A stretch of 64,000 nucleotides of DNA from NCBI GenBank assembly GCA_014843695.1, contig CM026390.1, forward strand, positions 98,924,362 to 98,988,361. Reading direction: 5' to 3'. This document shows, piece by piece, positions 23,760-34,569 of this stretch (the first letter of the stretch is position 1; each line of letters opens with the position of its first letter). A program made the position numbers and the translations under genes. Under the pieces are notes generated by a model. It did not search any database. It saw nothing but the letters and a program-made list of their open reading frames with translations, and had not been told where the DNA came from. This stretch comes from Archivesica marissinica (lineage: Eukaryota; Mollusca; Bivalvia; Venerida; Vesicomyidae).

Positions 23760-24311
23760 TATTAGAATAAGTATTGTCTCAAAACAAACAATGGCAACAA
23801 CTGTAGTAGATAAAGTATTGTCTCTAAGCAAACAATGGCAACAACTGTAGTAGATTAAGTATTATCTCTAAACAAACAATGGCAACAACTGTAGTAGATA
23901 AAGTATTGTCTCTAAACAAACAATTGCAACAACTGTAGTAGATAAAGTATTGTCTCTAAGCAAACAATGGCAACAACTGTAGTAGATTAAGTATTATCTC
24001 TAAACAAACAATGGCAACAACTGTAGTAGATTAAGTATTGTCTCTAAACAAACAATGGCAACAACTGTAGTAGATTAAGTATTGTCTCTAAGCAAACAAT
24101 GGCAACAACTGTAGTAGATAAAGTATTGTCTCTAAGCAAACAATGGCAACAATAGTAGTAGATTAAGTATTGTCTCTAAGCAAACAATGGCAACAACAGT
24201 AGTAGATTAAGTATTGTCTCTAAGCAAACAATGGCAACAACTGTAGTAGATAAAGTATTGTCTCTAAGCAAACAATGGCAACAACTGTAGTAGATAAAGT
24301 ATTGTCTCTAT
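23760..24311. repeat. 44-bp tandem array (GTATTGTCTCTAAGCAAACA)
   Basis: About 12 copies with 'atggcaacaactgtagtagat(a/t)aa', in intron 2 about 240 bp after the exon 2 donor. Confidence 0.94.
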
Positions 24312-26791
24312 ATAATGTCAAGTATTAGCAAAAACTAAGTTTTGATAAAGTAATAGCGTGATTAGCTCTGGAAAGAGAGAAGTAATCGTAGGGTTAGACA
24401 CCACTAATTTTACACATGATTATGTTCCATCACAATGCAGTTATCTAATGCTGGAGTGACAGTTGAAATGTCTGTATGATATCGGGTTATAACATCTTTC
24501 TATAGGTCTATACTAGCCATCAAAAGAAAAATATTGTTTTGTATATACGTGTAAGTTGTACTGACGTTTTACATACCGTTGTCCAGGGGTGAAAGATTTC
24601 CATTTTATTACGGAATTCCGTTGCCAGGGATAATTGCTCCAAATTGCTCCAAATTGCTCCAAATTGCTCCAAATGTATAAATTAAGTGGAGGGTAAAAAT
24701 CTAGCAAATTCTGAACAAACTTAAACGCGGATATTCTCTTGTATACATGGATGTTTCACCGGTTTATATTAAAGCAATAGGTCATTTATAGAAAAAAACG
24801 CATTTCACATTGTCTATTATTACGCTGCTTGCACTCGTAAAGCGGATAACATTGCGCCTCATGTTAGGACGTCCGGTAAATGTGTGTTTACTTTTCGTCT
24901 TTTCGAAACATGACGCCATAATATTCTTAATTCTACAAGATTCTAGATTCATCCCGGATCCGCGTAGACAGATTCATCCCGGATATTGGTTTATGTAATT
25001 GATTCTAGAACATACAATCTAGTCAGGAATATAGCATGTGATGTCTTAACACCCACAGACTGATTGACTGGTTAATCGTAAATTTAATCTATTATTTATA
25101 GCACTCCGGATTGCTACATGTGGCAGTTTGTTGTTTTAAGCAGCTTCCGAGACCAATTTGCTGTCGGCTATGTTATGCATGGATGATTGTGTCATTATCC
25201 CATTGAGGTGTAATAATTCTATTCAGTTCATTGGAATTGGGCTTTCCATGTCTTGTTGGTTTTAGGACCAATTTCTGATATTATTGAAAATTTTATCGAC
25301 TATTTTTGGAAAAGTTTTTGGTCTATAATATAATTCAATGTCAAAAATTGATCCATGACATAATTATAAACTCACAATTTTAGTAGCACTGGAGTAGTGT
25401 ATGATATTATAGCGAGCTTTAAGCGAGCAGGCATGAAGCGAGCTTTACGGTAACGCGAATTGAAAAAAGAGGGTCTATATTGATCTAAAAAATAATTTCC
25501 GTTTACCGGACGGTTGATTTGCCAGAAAGAACTACCATTTATATGGAGTTACCGGATAAGCATTCTGTGCGGCTAGATTAAATAAATCTATGTCATCTCG
25601 AATCAAATGAGATTCACTGATGCAAAGAAATGGAAACGAGGCACATTTGGGTTTCCCTGTTCTAATTTATTCCGGTAATAATGGTTTTGGCTCTGAATGT
25701 TGCAGAATATTTACAACATTATTGTACAGAAATGATATTGTCAATGTACAATAATTGTCACCTTCATTTTTACATGAAAAATGGAGTAAATTGGAGTTCA
25801 AATGTATAATGCTCTCACGAAAATCACAATTCCACAAGAAAAATTGCTCAATGCCATCAAAAATGTGCTCGGAATTATAAGTCTTAATCCTCCATGCTCA
25901 CAAGATATAAGCATGAAATACTACGTGGCAAACACAAGCCTGTGCATTTTGAGAAATTACACAGAGAACAAGAAAATTCCATGGTAGGGGTGGGGTCTCC
26001 GTGCAGAAATACACTATTCGGAAATAATGCACAAACACAAGCCGAGTGGTAATCTGAATAATAAGATATCTATTAGCGTAATTTTGCTGCTTCTGAGATG
26101 TTTGAGTTCAGCTACCCTCACCACGTGCTAACTGTGCAACTTCCATGGCATGTTATAAATTGACAATTTCACAATAATTAATTTATCAAACTTGTAACGC
26201 ATGCTTAAAATTTATTCACACAAGTTCAAACATCTCCAAATTAAAAATACATGTATACTTTTTTCGATGCAGAACTGAATAAATATTGCCAACAATAATT
26301 ATTGGTCATATGCATTTTAAAGCCAGCTTGTCGTCCCCTGACACTGCTATATTCAATCACATAGTTATACTAAGTGACATATTCTGACAATTAATTGTTG
26401 TGTCATTTTGAAGTAACTCGGTACAACAGTTTTGTTTCTGGTCCAGTTTTACAGTTCTGTTTCTGGTGTTTGATATTTAAGTTAATAAGGGTAACTATTA
26501 ATCAAATAATACAGATACTTGGCTTTTGTGATACTAAAATAATTAAAAAGAGTAATTTTCACCTTAACATTACTACCGGTATATAATTCCAAATTGCAGT
26601 TTTCACTTATAGTCCTATCTTTTGATTGCATTTGATTGTATATATGTTGAGGGCCTCATGGTAGATCAACTTTTGTTAAATAAGTTCTCTCGTAAAATAA
26701 AGTCTTTATTATTATTATTTATTATTATAGTAAATTTATATGTATTTTATAACTTTGAAATGATATCTTGCATTTTTCATGATTATTTCAG
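24312..26791. other. Remainder of intron 2
   Basis: Mostly unique. There are four copies of an 11-bp unit (aattgctccaa) at 24630-24674, two 'agattcatcccgga' copies near 24948 and 24970, and 'agcgagctttaagcgagc' near 25410. No coding signal supported. Confidence 0.45.
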
Positions 26792-27004
26792 TATCATGTG
26801 GTGAACATATGGACTGTCCATCTGGTCGTATGTGTAAATTTGAACTGTGTCTCTGTGGACAACCAGACTTCTGTGAGGGCCACTACAAACCAGTGTGTGG
26901 GTCTGATGGTAGACTGTATACAAGTCACTGTGAACTACACAGAACTGCATGTGTGCTCGGCGTGCATATACACTTTGATGAAGCTGCCAACTGCCAACCT
27001 AAAG
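26792..27004 (+). CDS. FSTL5: Exon 3: follistatin/Kazal domain of the FSTL4/5-like protein
   Basis: After the acceptor TTATTTCAG, the exon encodes residues 427-497, with the first codon completed by the last base of exon 2. Ten cysteines (429, 435, 441, 446, 448, 454, 462, 473, 480, 494) and the core HYKPVCGSDGRLYTSHCEL match the follistatin module: an EGF-like lobe followed by a Kazal lobe. The string HYKPVCGSDG and the spacing CEVHRxAC-like are what I recognise from FSTL4 and FSTL5. In this family the domain is extracellular; it is thought to bind growth-factor-type ligands or matrix rather than to act as a strong protease inhibitor. The donor is AAAG|GTGAGC, phase 1, and the first intronic base run stays open for some 130 bases, so the end is set by the donor and by the fit to exon 4. 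Confidence 0.93.
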
Positions 27005-27383
27005 GTGAGCTTGGTGAAAATAGAGCATTAATCTGGCCACAAATAGAATCATATGTCAAACATAATTATAACCCTTTATATAGCACAAAGCTTGTCGTCA
27101 CGTTTTTAGTGGTTTTGTCACCAAACTTGGCATGAAACAACAGTATATGAAGCATATCCGTTCTGGTTGGCTTAATTTGTGCAGATTTACGGCCTTTTGA
27201 ACATTTGTGTGTGTCCTTTTGTCCAGTTTGATCTTGTTCGCACTTCAAATGGAGACCATAGATAAGGTACTATTTCATAATACATATAATACATGTACTA
27301 CATTATTAAATTCAAAATACATTTCATTTCCGTTTTTCTAACTCCACTGAAGCAATAATGTATACGGAGACATGTACCTTTTC

Positions 27384-27699
27384 TAGTTGTATTTGGTGTC
27401 ATGTCTATGGTTAAGTTATCATTGTATTTGGTGTCATGTCTATGGTTAAGTTATCATTGTATTTGGTGTCATGTCTATGGTTAAGTTATCATTGTATTTG
27501 GTGTCATGTCTATGGTTAAGTTATCATTGTATTTGGTGTCATGTCTATGGTTAAGTTATCATCATTGTATTTGGTGTCATGTCTGTGGTTAAGTTATCAT
27601 TGTATTTGGTGTCATGTCTGTGGTTAAGTTATCATTGTATTTGGTGTCATGTCTGTGGTTAAGTTATCATTGTATTTGGTGTCATGTCTGTGGTTAAGT
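27384..27699. repeat. 35-bp tandem array (TTGTATTTGGTGTCATGTCT)
   Basis: About nine copies ending 'atggttaagttatca'; the last ones change to 'gtggttaag'. It runs directly into the first units of the 28-bp array. Confidence 0.95.
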
Positions 27700-27779
27700 A
27701 GTTGGTGTCGTCGTGTCCATGGTATATTGATCTGGTTCCTTGTGTATAATGATGAAAGCCTGGTTCCTGGTGTATAATG

Positions 27780-28442
27780 CAGCGTTGGATATTCGTGTCA
27801 ATATGTTCCGGCCAACTTGGCCTGTACTTGAGAAAAGGTACCGGCCAAGATGAAATAGTACAGGCCAATTTTTGGCCTGTACTTAAGAATTAGTTCCGGC
27901 CGCAAATAAATGGTACAGGTCATTGAATGTGGTTCTGTCCGGTGGCAAAGCAACCGGATGCAAGTGCCACAGGCAATTGCCATGCTAGGGGGGTCCGGGG
28001 GCATGCCCCCCACGAAATTTGTTTTAAGTAGACACAAAATGGTGCATTCTGGTGGACTTTGGGTTAAAATCAACCTCTTATTTTATCTTAAATTTTGTCA
28101 CTTTTTTAGATAATTTTTCTTCAAAATTGCTATGTAAGTAACTGTTTAACTAAGGGGGGTTGATTTTGAATCATTTTTAGGACTGTCCCCATTCAACTTA
28201 TCTTTTTTTATTAAAAACCTTTATAACCACATATACGCTTACATCCGAGCCAACGAGAGTGATTAATATAAGTTGTTCAAACTTGCTTCGCAATCGTTGT
28301 AAAATAAATTATAAAAATTTAAAAAAATAAAAATAAAAAAATAAGACATCTCGCCACGATGTCGAGTGCGTAGTAAACGTTTCTCGCCAGTCTAAAAACG
28401 TTATCGCCATGGCGAGTTGGCGAGTGCGAATATCCAACGCTG
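27780..28442. mobile_element. DNA-transposon derivative inserted in a 28-bp array
   Basis: Perfect 16-bp terminal inverted repeats CAGCGTTGGATATTCG / CGAATATCCAACGCTG. The flanking array sequence 'taatg' occurs on both sides, consistent with a 5-bp or longer target-site duplication. The interior holds repeated 'ttggcctgtactt' / 'aagtacaggcca' blocks, a G/C-rich ggggggtccgggggcatgcc and a SINE tail. No transposase frame. CAG..CTG ends recall hAT elements, but the duplication length is not clearly 8 bp. Confidence 0.75.
28230..28316 (+). mobile_element. SINE tail fragment inside the transposon
   Basis: ccacatatacgcttacatc, agtgattaatataagttg and gcttcgcaatcgttgtaaaa match the 3' half of the SINE at 17117-17371. 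The head is absent. Confidence 0.65.
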
Positions 28443-29606
28443 TAATGATGAAAGCTTGGTTCCTTGTGTACAATGATGAAAGCCTGGTTCCTTGTGGATA
28501 ATGATGAAAGCCTGGTTCCTTGTGTATAATGATGAAAGCCTGGTTCCTTGTGGATAATGATGAAAGCCTGGTTCCTTGTGTATAATGATGAAAGCTTGGT
28601 TCCTTGTGTATAATGATGAATGCTTGGTTTCTTGTGTATAATGATGAAAGCCTGGTTCCTTGTGTATAATGATGAAAGCTTGGTTCCTTGTGTATAATGA
28701 TGAAAGCTTGGTTCCTTGTGTATAATGATGAAAGCTTGGTTTCTTGTGTATAATGATGAAAGCTTGGTTCCTTGTGTATAATGATGAAAGCTTGGTTCCT
28801 TGTGTATAATGATGAAAGCTTGGTTCCTTGTGTATAATGATGAATGTTTGGTTTCTTGTGTATAATGATGAAAGCCTGGTTCCTTGTGTATAATGATGAA
28901 AGCTTGGTTCCTTGTGTATAATGATGAAAGCTTGGTTCCTTGTGTATAATGATGAAAGCCTGGTTCCTTGTGTATAATGATGAAAGCCTGGTTCCTTGTG
29001 GATAATGATGAAAGCCTGGTTCCTTGTGTATAATGATGAAAGCTTGGTTCCTTGTGTATAATGATGAATGCTTGGTTTCTTGTGTATAATGATGAAAGCC
29101 TGGTTCCTTGTGTATAATGATGAAAGCTTGGTTCCTTGTGTATAATGATGAAAGCTTGGTTCCTTGTGTATAATGATGAAAGCTTGGTTTCTTGTGTATA
29201 ATGATGAAAGCTTGGTTCCTTGTGTATAATGATGAAAGCTTGGTTCCTTGTGTATAATGATGAAAGCTTGGTTCCTTGTGTATAATGATGAATGTTTGGT
29301 TTCTTGTGTATAATGATGAAAGCCTGGTTCCTTGTGTATAATGATGAAAGCTTGGTTCCTTGTGTATAATGATGAAAGCCTGGTTCCTTGTGTATAATGA
29401 TGAAAGCCTGCATGGTTCCTTGTATACAATGATGAAAGCTTGCATGGTTCCTTGTGTATAATGATGAAAGCCTGGTTCCTTGTGTATAATGATGAAAGCC
29501 TGGTTCCTTGTGTATAATGATGAAAGCCTGGTTCCTTGTGTATAATGGTGAAAGCTTGGTATCTTGTGTATAATGATGAAAGCTTGGTTCCTTGTGTATA
29601 TTGATG

Positions 29607-30377
29607 ATCGTATCGACAACTCCCATCAAGAAGTCAATCGAGACACCTCATTCCAAAGGAGGACATTTAAAATATAGATAGAACAAAGAAGGAATATTCA
29701 AAGTTCCACTGGACATGATTTGTATTCCGGTGAAAATAGCGCATTTAAGCAATTTGGATCCTCTCCTGGGTGAAAGTTCCTCCTGAAGGTGGCGAATGCT
29801 TCATGTGTATGTCAATGTTTGTTACAATCAATATGTTGGGTGAAGGCCACAAGAGAATTATTATTGGAGTTATTGTCTTGATTATTAAACATTTCCAAAT
29901 CGTAGCGTAGCCATTGGTGTTCATGACAAAATTGAATATATCTTTAAAGACGTAAAGGTTTTTATTAAACATTTCCAAATCGTAGCCATTGGTGTTCATG
30001 ACAAAATTGAATATATCTTTAAAGACGTAAAGGTGGTTATAAAATGAAAGTTTTATTGGAACTGTTACACATATTATATTTACCAAATGTTAATTTATTT
30101 GGTCGTTACATTTTTATCATGTCTCATGCCATCATTTATTGTCTTACTTTAATGCAGAATTATTCTTATGCTTTATTCAGTCTGGCTTTTATGGTATAAT
30201 TTCTTGGCAGAAATAGAATATAAACCATTTATTTCAAAGCCTATATGCAGAGATATGGCCAGGCAGGCCCTGCTATCGTGGGATGCCCACTAAAAATTTG
30301 ATTCAATGTGCTTATAAAAATTATCAGTAAAAAGCAGAGAAATTGGATATTTTCACAAAAGACCGTTTTTAGAACCT
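29607..30377. other. Intron 3 spacer with a local duplication
   Basis: An 80-bp direct duplication lies at 29882-30033 (ttattaaacatttccaaatc .. gacgtaaaggt). The rest is unique. Confidence 0.6.
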
Positions 30378-32380
30378 ATATGGGGATCTACTAAATTAAT
30401 GGGAAACTATGGGTCCTAGAATCTACTAAATGAATTGGAGATTTATGGGTCCTAGGATCTGTTGATGTAGATGGGAGACTTATGGGTTCTATGATATGTT
30501 AATGTCGATGGGAGATTTATGGATTCTGGGATCTATTAATGTGGATGGGAGATGTATGGGTTCTATGATATGTTAATGTAGATGGGAGACATGGATTCTG
30601 GGATCTGTTAATGTTGATGGGAGACTTATGGGTTCTGCAATCTGTTAATATGGATGGGAGACTTATGGTTATGGGATCTGTTAATGTTGATGGGAGACTT
30701 ATGGTTATGGGATCTGTTAATGTTGATGGGAGACTTATGGTTATGGGATCTGTTAATGTTGATGGGAGACTTATGGTTATGGGATCTTTTGATGGTAGAC
30801 TTATGGTTATGGGATCTGTTGATGGGAGATGTATGGTTATGGGATCTGTTAATGTAGATGGGAGACTTATGGATTCTGGGATCTGTTAATGTTGATGGGA
30901 TACTTATGGTTATGGGATCTGTTGATGGGAGACTTCTGGGTTCTGGGATCTGTTAATGTTGATGGGAGACTTATGGATTCTGGGATCTGTTACTGTTGAT
31001 GGGAAACTTATGGATTCTGGGATCTGTTAATGTTGATGGGAGACTTATGGATTCTGGGATATGTTAATGTTGATCGTAGACTTATGGATTCTGGGATCTG
31101 TTAATGTTGATGGGAAACTTATGGATTCTGGGATCTGTTAATGTTGATGTGAGACTTATGGATTCTGGGATCTGTTAATGTTGATGGGATATGTATGGAT
31201 TCTGGGATCTGTTAATGTTGATGGGAGACTTATGGATTCTGGGATCTGTTAATGTTGATGGGAAACTTATGGATTCTGGGATCTGTTAATGTTGATGGGA
31301 GACTTATGTTTATTGGATCTGTTAATGTTGATGGGAGACTTATGGATTCTGGGATCTGTTAATGTTGATGGGAGACTTATGGATTCTGGGATCTGTTAAT
31401 GTTGATGGGAGACTTATGGTTATTGGATCTGTTAATGTTGATGGGAGACTTAGGGTTATGGGTTCTGGGATATGTTGATGGGAGACTTATGGGTTCTGGG
31501 ATATGTTGATGTTGATGGGAGACTTATGGGTTCTGGGATATGTTGATGGGAGACTTAGGGTTCTGGGATATGTTAATGTTGATGGGAGACTTATGGTTAT
31601 GGGATCTGTTAATGTTGATGGGAGACTTATGGTTATGGGATCTGGTAATGTTGATGGGAGACTTAGGGTTATGGGATCTGTTAATGTTGATGGGAGACTT
31701 ATGGTTATGGGATCTGTTAATGTTGATGGGAGACTTAGGGTTCTGGGATAGGTTAATGTTGATGGGAGACTTAAGGTTATGGGATCTGTTAATGTTGATG
31801 GGAGACTTAGGGTTATGGGATCTGTTAATGTTGATGGGAGACTTAGGGTTATGGGATCTGTTAATGTTGATGGGAGACTTATGGTTATGGGATCTGTTAA
31901 TGTTGATGGGAGACTTATGGTTATGGGATCTGTTAATGTTGATGGGAGACTTATGGTTATGGGATCTGTTAATGTTGATGGGAGACTTAGGGTTCTGGGA
32001 TATGTTAATGTTGATGGGAGACTTATGGTTATGGGATCTGTTAATGTTGATGGGAGACTTAGGGTTATGGGATCTGTTAATGTTGATGGGAGACTTATGG
32101 TTATGGGATCTGTTAATGTTGATGGGAGACTTATGGTTATGGGATCTGTTAATGTTGATGGGAGACTTATGGTTATGGGATCTGTTAATGTTGATGGGAG
32201 ACTTAGGGTTCTGGGATATGTTAATGTTGATGGGAGACTTATGGTTATGGGATCTGTTAATGTTGATGGGAGACTTAGGGTTATGGGATCTGTTAATGTT
32301 GATGGGAGACTTAGGGTTATGGGATCTGTTAATGTTGATGGGAGACTTATGGATTCTGGGATATGTTGATGTTGATATAA
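30378..32380. repeat. 36/37-bp tandem array (GTTAATGTTGATGGGAGACT)
   Basis: About 55 copies. The left side is heterogeneous; the right side (about 31540-32360) is nearly uniform at 36 bp, with a higher-order recurrence of the 'ggttctgggata' unit at 31739, 31991 and 32207 (252 and 216 bp apart). Open plus-strand frames here are artefacts of the 36-bp period. Confidence 0.95.
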
Positions 32381-33528
32381 TGCTTATGTGTGAGTGAAAT
32401 GTTTACATGTATGTGTAGAGAAAGTGATCTATTTATAGATCCGTATATTATGTTGTTATTGTTCACCAGTCAGCATATTTCCAAAGAATTCAGATAGAAT
32501 CTAATTTTAAACTTTATTTAGTTGATGAAAATTGCTATTAACTAAAAACTGGCATGAATTAATATGTACATTGTCGTTCGTGTGGAAGGAAACGAGACTG
32601 CCCGACATGAACAATAGTGTGGTATGCACTGAGTCAATATGAAACTATACAATTTTATATAAAAGTGAAGCAGCAGTTAAAAGGTCTCGTCTGTAACAAT
32701 TTATACAAACTATTTGTGTACGTTGTTATGTTACCAATTCTGTGGGCGTAATCACAAAAATGTATGAATTTATCACACTCCTGAGACATTCATAAAACTG
32801 ATATTGGAGATGATTTCCATCCTGTATATACAGCAAAACATTTTTGTCTTGAAACTTGCTTGAACTCGAACAACTTGATTGCTTGTTTGCGGCGTCCGGC
32901 AATAGTCTATATATAATGCATATACCACACGATCATTTACTACTCAATTAGCACCGTTGACTTGTATTTGTTTTTTTTGACGCATGACTTGTACATTTGC
33001 TCAAGGCGGAATTTTTATCCCTGTTTGAAATCAGCTTAATATACTGTAATTATGTAAAGAACAAACACATGTATAACATTGAGTTAATGGTCTAGTTACA
33101 GTATCTCAATCAAAATACATTCATGCCATTTTCCAATAACATGGTTATCTAAATAAAAGTGAAAAAGGTTAGAATTTTATCATTGATAGTCTTAAAGGCG
33201 ATTTCTAGGTTTTTCATGTTTTAGTATTTTCTATCAAACTTTATGCCGAATCCAATGGTGAAAAATAAACACATGTCAACATGGAGTTTCATGAAACTTA
33301 AGCTGAAGATTTATTATTATTTTATTTTATCCAATGAAATATAGAAATTTATCAGTGAAATAGTAAGAGGATTTTTGTTTGTTTGTTTCAATGTGTGATC
33401 GAAATTATATTTCACCGAATGAACATTGATAGCATTATTATCACGAGTGGCGCTAGATGTCATGTTACGGTAAATGTAGGATTGGATTTTCTCTCAGGAT
33501 TGAAATGATACTTTCTTTTCTTTAACAG
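32381..33528. other. 3' part of intron 3
   Basis: Unique AT-rich sequence. A stretch near 32508-32600 (aactttatttagttg .. cgttcgtgtggaaggaaac) resembles a very decayed minus-strand copy of the SINE at 17117. No gene seen. Confidence 0.4.
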
Positions 33529-34299
33529 TTGATGACATTGTGGATTTGGTTAAGACTGAGGACAGTAGAACAAGCCAGCCATATGCAGTAGATGAACCCG
33601 AAAGCGAAGATGCTCTTACTACTACTACAATAGGTTCAGATACAGTAACATTGATTGTAATGAAGGACACTAGTGAAAACCAGCTTGATGAAACACTGGA
33701 ACATGACGCAAGGCAAAGAATTGATACAACACTGAAGACTGCCTTTGATCACATCAAATTTGTGGAAGAGAAAAAGAAAGCTAAAACAGTTGATGTGAAC
33801 ATTTCTGATGATGTTAAAGGATTACAGATAACCAAAGATGTAAACACAGCTGCTCTAATGAATCAACAACTTGTGGAAGATAGTAAGAATGACAGTGATG
33901 ATGCTGGTGGTGATGATAGCATAGGGAACAGCAACACATTAGATGGAAAATTTGATTTTGAGGCAGATTATGAAAACTCCAAAGAAGGTGATGATGATGA
34001 TGATGATTATGATGAGGATGATTATGATGAGGATGATGTTGATTCTGAATATGATTACTATGATAGTGAAGAAGATGATGATAGTGATGATGGTGACTAT
34101 GACAGTGAGGAGGAGGTTTATAATGATGTTGACACTGATGATAGTAAGGAAGAATTGGATGAAATATCTGGGGTTGGAGAAGCAAGTCTTGTGCCACTGT
34201 TCTGTACTCCAGACCTGTATCAAAAGTTTAAAGCAGATGTTCTTGAGTATCACTGTATCTACTTTGAGGAACTACACTGTGACAGACAGACACAAAAAG
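33529..34299 (+). CDS. FSTL5: Exon 4: acidic Asp-rich linker between Kazal and EF-hand domains
   Basis: The acceptor CTTTAACAG (AG at 33527-33528) opens a 771-bp exon encoding residues 498-754. It begins VDDIVDLVKTEDS and carries a very acidic run around 33988-34130, where GAT repeats encode DDDDDDYDEDDYDEDD, followed by DSEEDDD. The last part, from PLFCTPDLYQKF to HCDRQTQK, is non-acidic with two further cysteines. It occupies the place of the short helical linker that follows the Kazal domain in FSTL4/5, just before the EF-hands. The donor is AAAAG|GTATAC, phase 1. The acidic run is a coding trinucleotide repeat and may vary in length between alleles. A Ca2+-binding or mineral-associated role for the Asp-rich part would be a guess. 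Confidence 0.87.
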
Positions 34300-34569
34300 G
34301 TATACATTGCTTATACACCTACTAACAGTCTGTAAGCTGTTCTTTGATTATGACGAGTTTGAGGTACAAAACAAATTGTAATATTGGGTCTTGCTGATAC
34401 AAAGCTATAATCACAAGAAGCTATGGGAAATGGACTGCATTGCAGCAGGTGGGAAACTACCACCATATTTATTGATGTTAAAGAAGCTTTACTGGTTTAT
34501 GTGTAAAGTGAGGAGCCAAGCAAACAAGATAGGAATTGAGTATGCGAGTTTGTATGCAGGTGTGATACT

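Larger units (their letters stand above)
27720..29606. repeat. 28-bp tandem array split by a transposon
   Basis: Two units at 27722-27779, then about 41 at 28443-29606 with core GATGAAAGCCTGGTTCCTTG. Unit variants 'aatgcttggttt' (28619, 29067) and 'aatgtttggttt' (28843, 29291) recur 448 bp apart (16 units), showing a two-copy higher-order duplication. Confidence 0.93.

Noticed and set aside
24312..26791. Additional exon between exons 2 and 3
   Set aside because: I looked for open segments with flanking AG/GT in fitting phase and recognised none; exons 2 and 3 already join in frame.
27066..27248. Continuation of exon 3 past its donor
   Set aside because: The frame stays open for about 130 bases, but the GTGAGC donor and the exact phase match with exon 4 make the splice far more likely.
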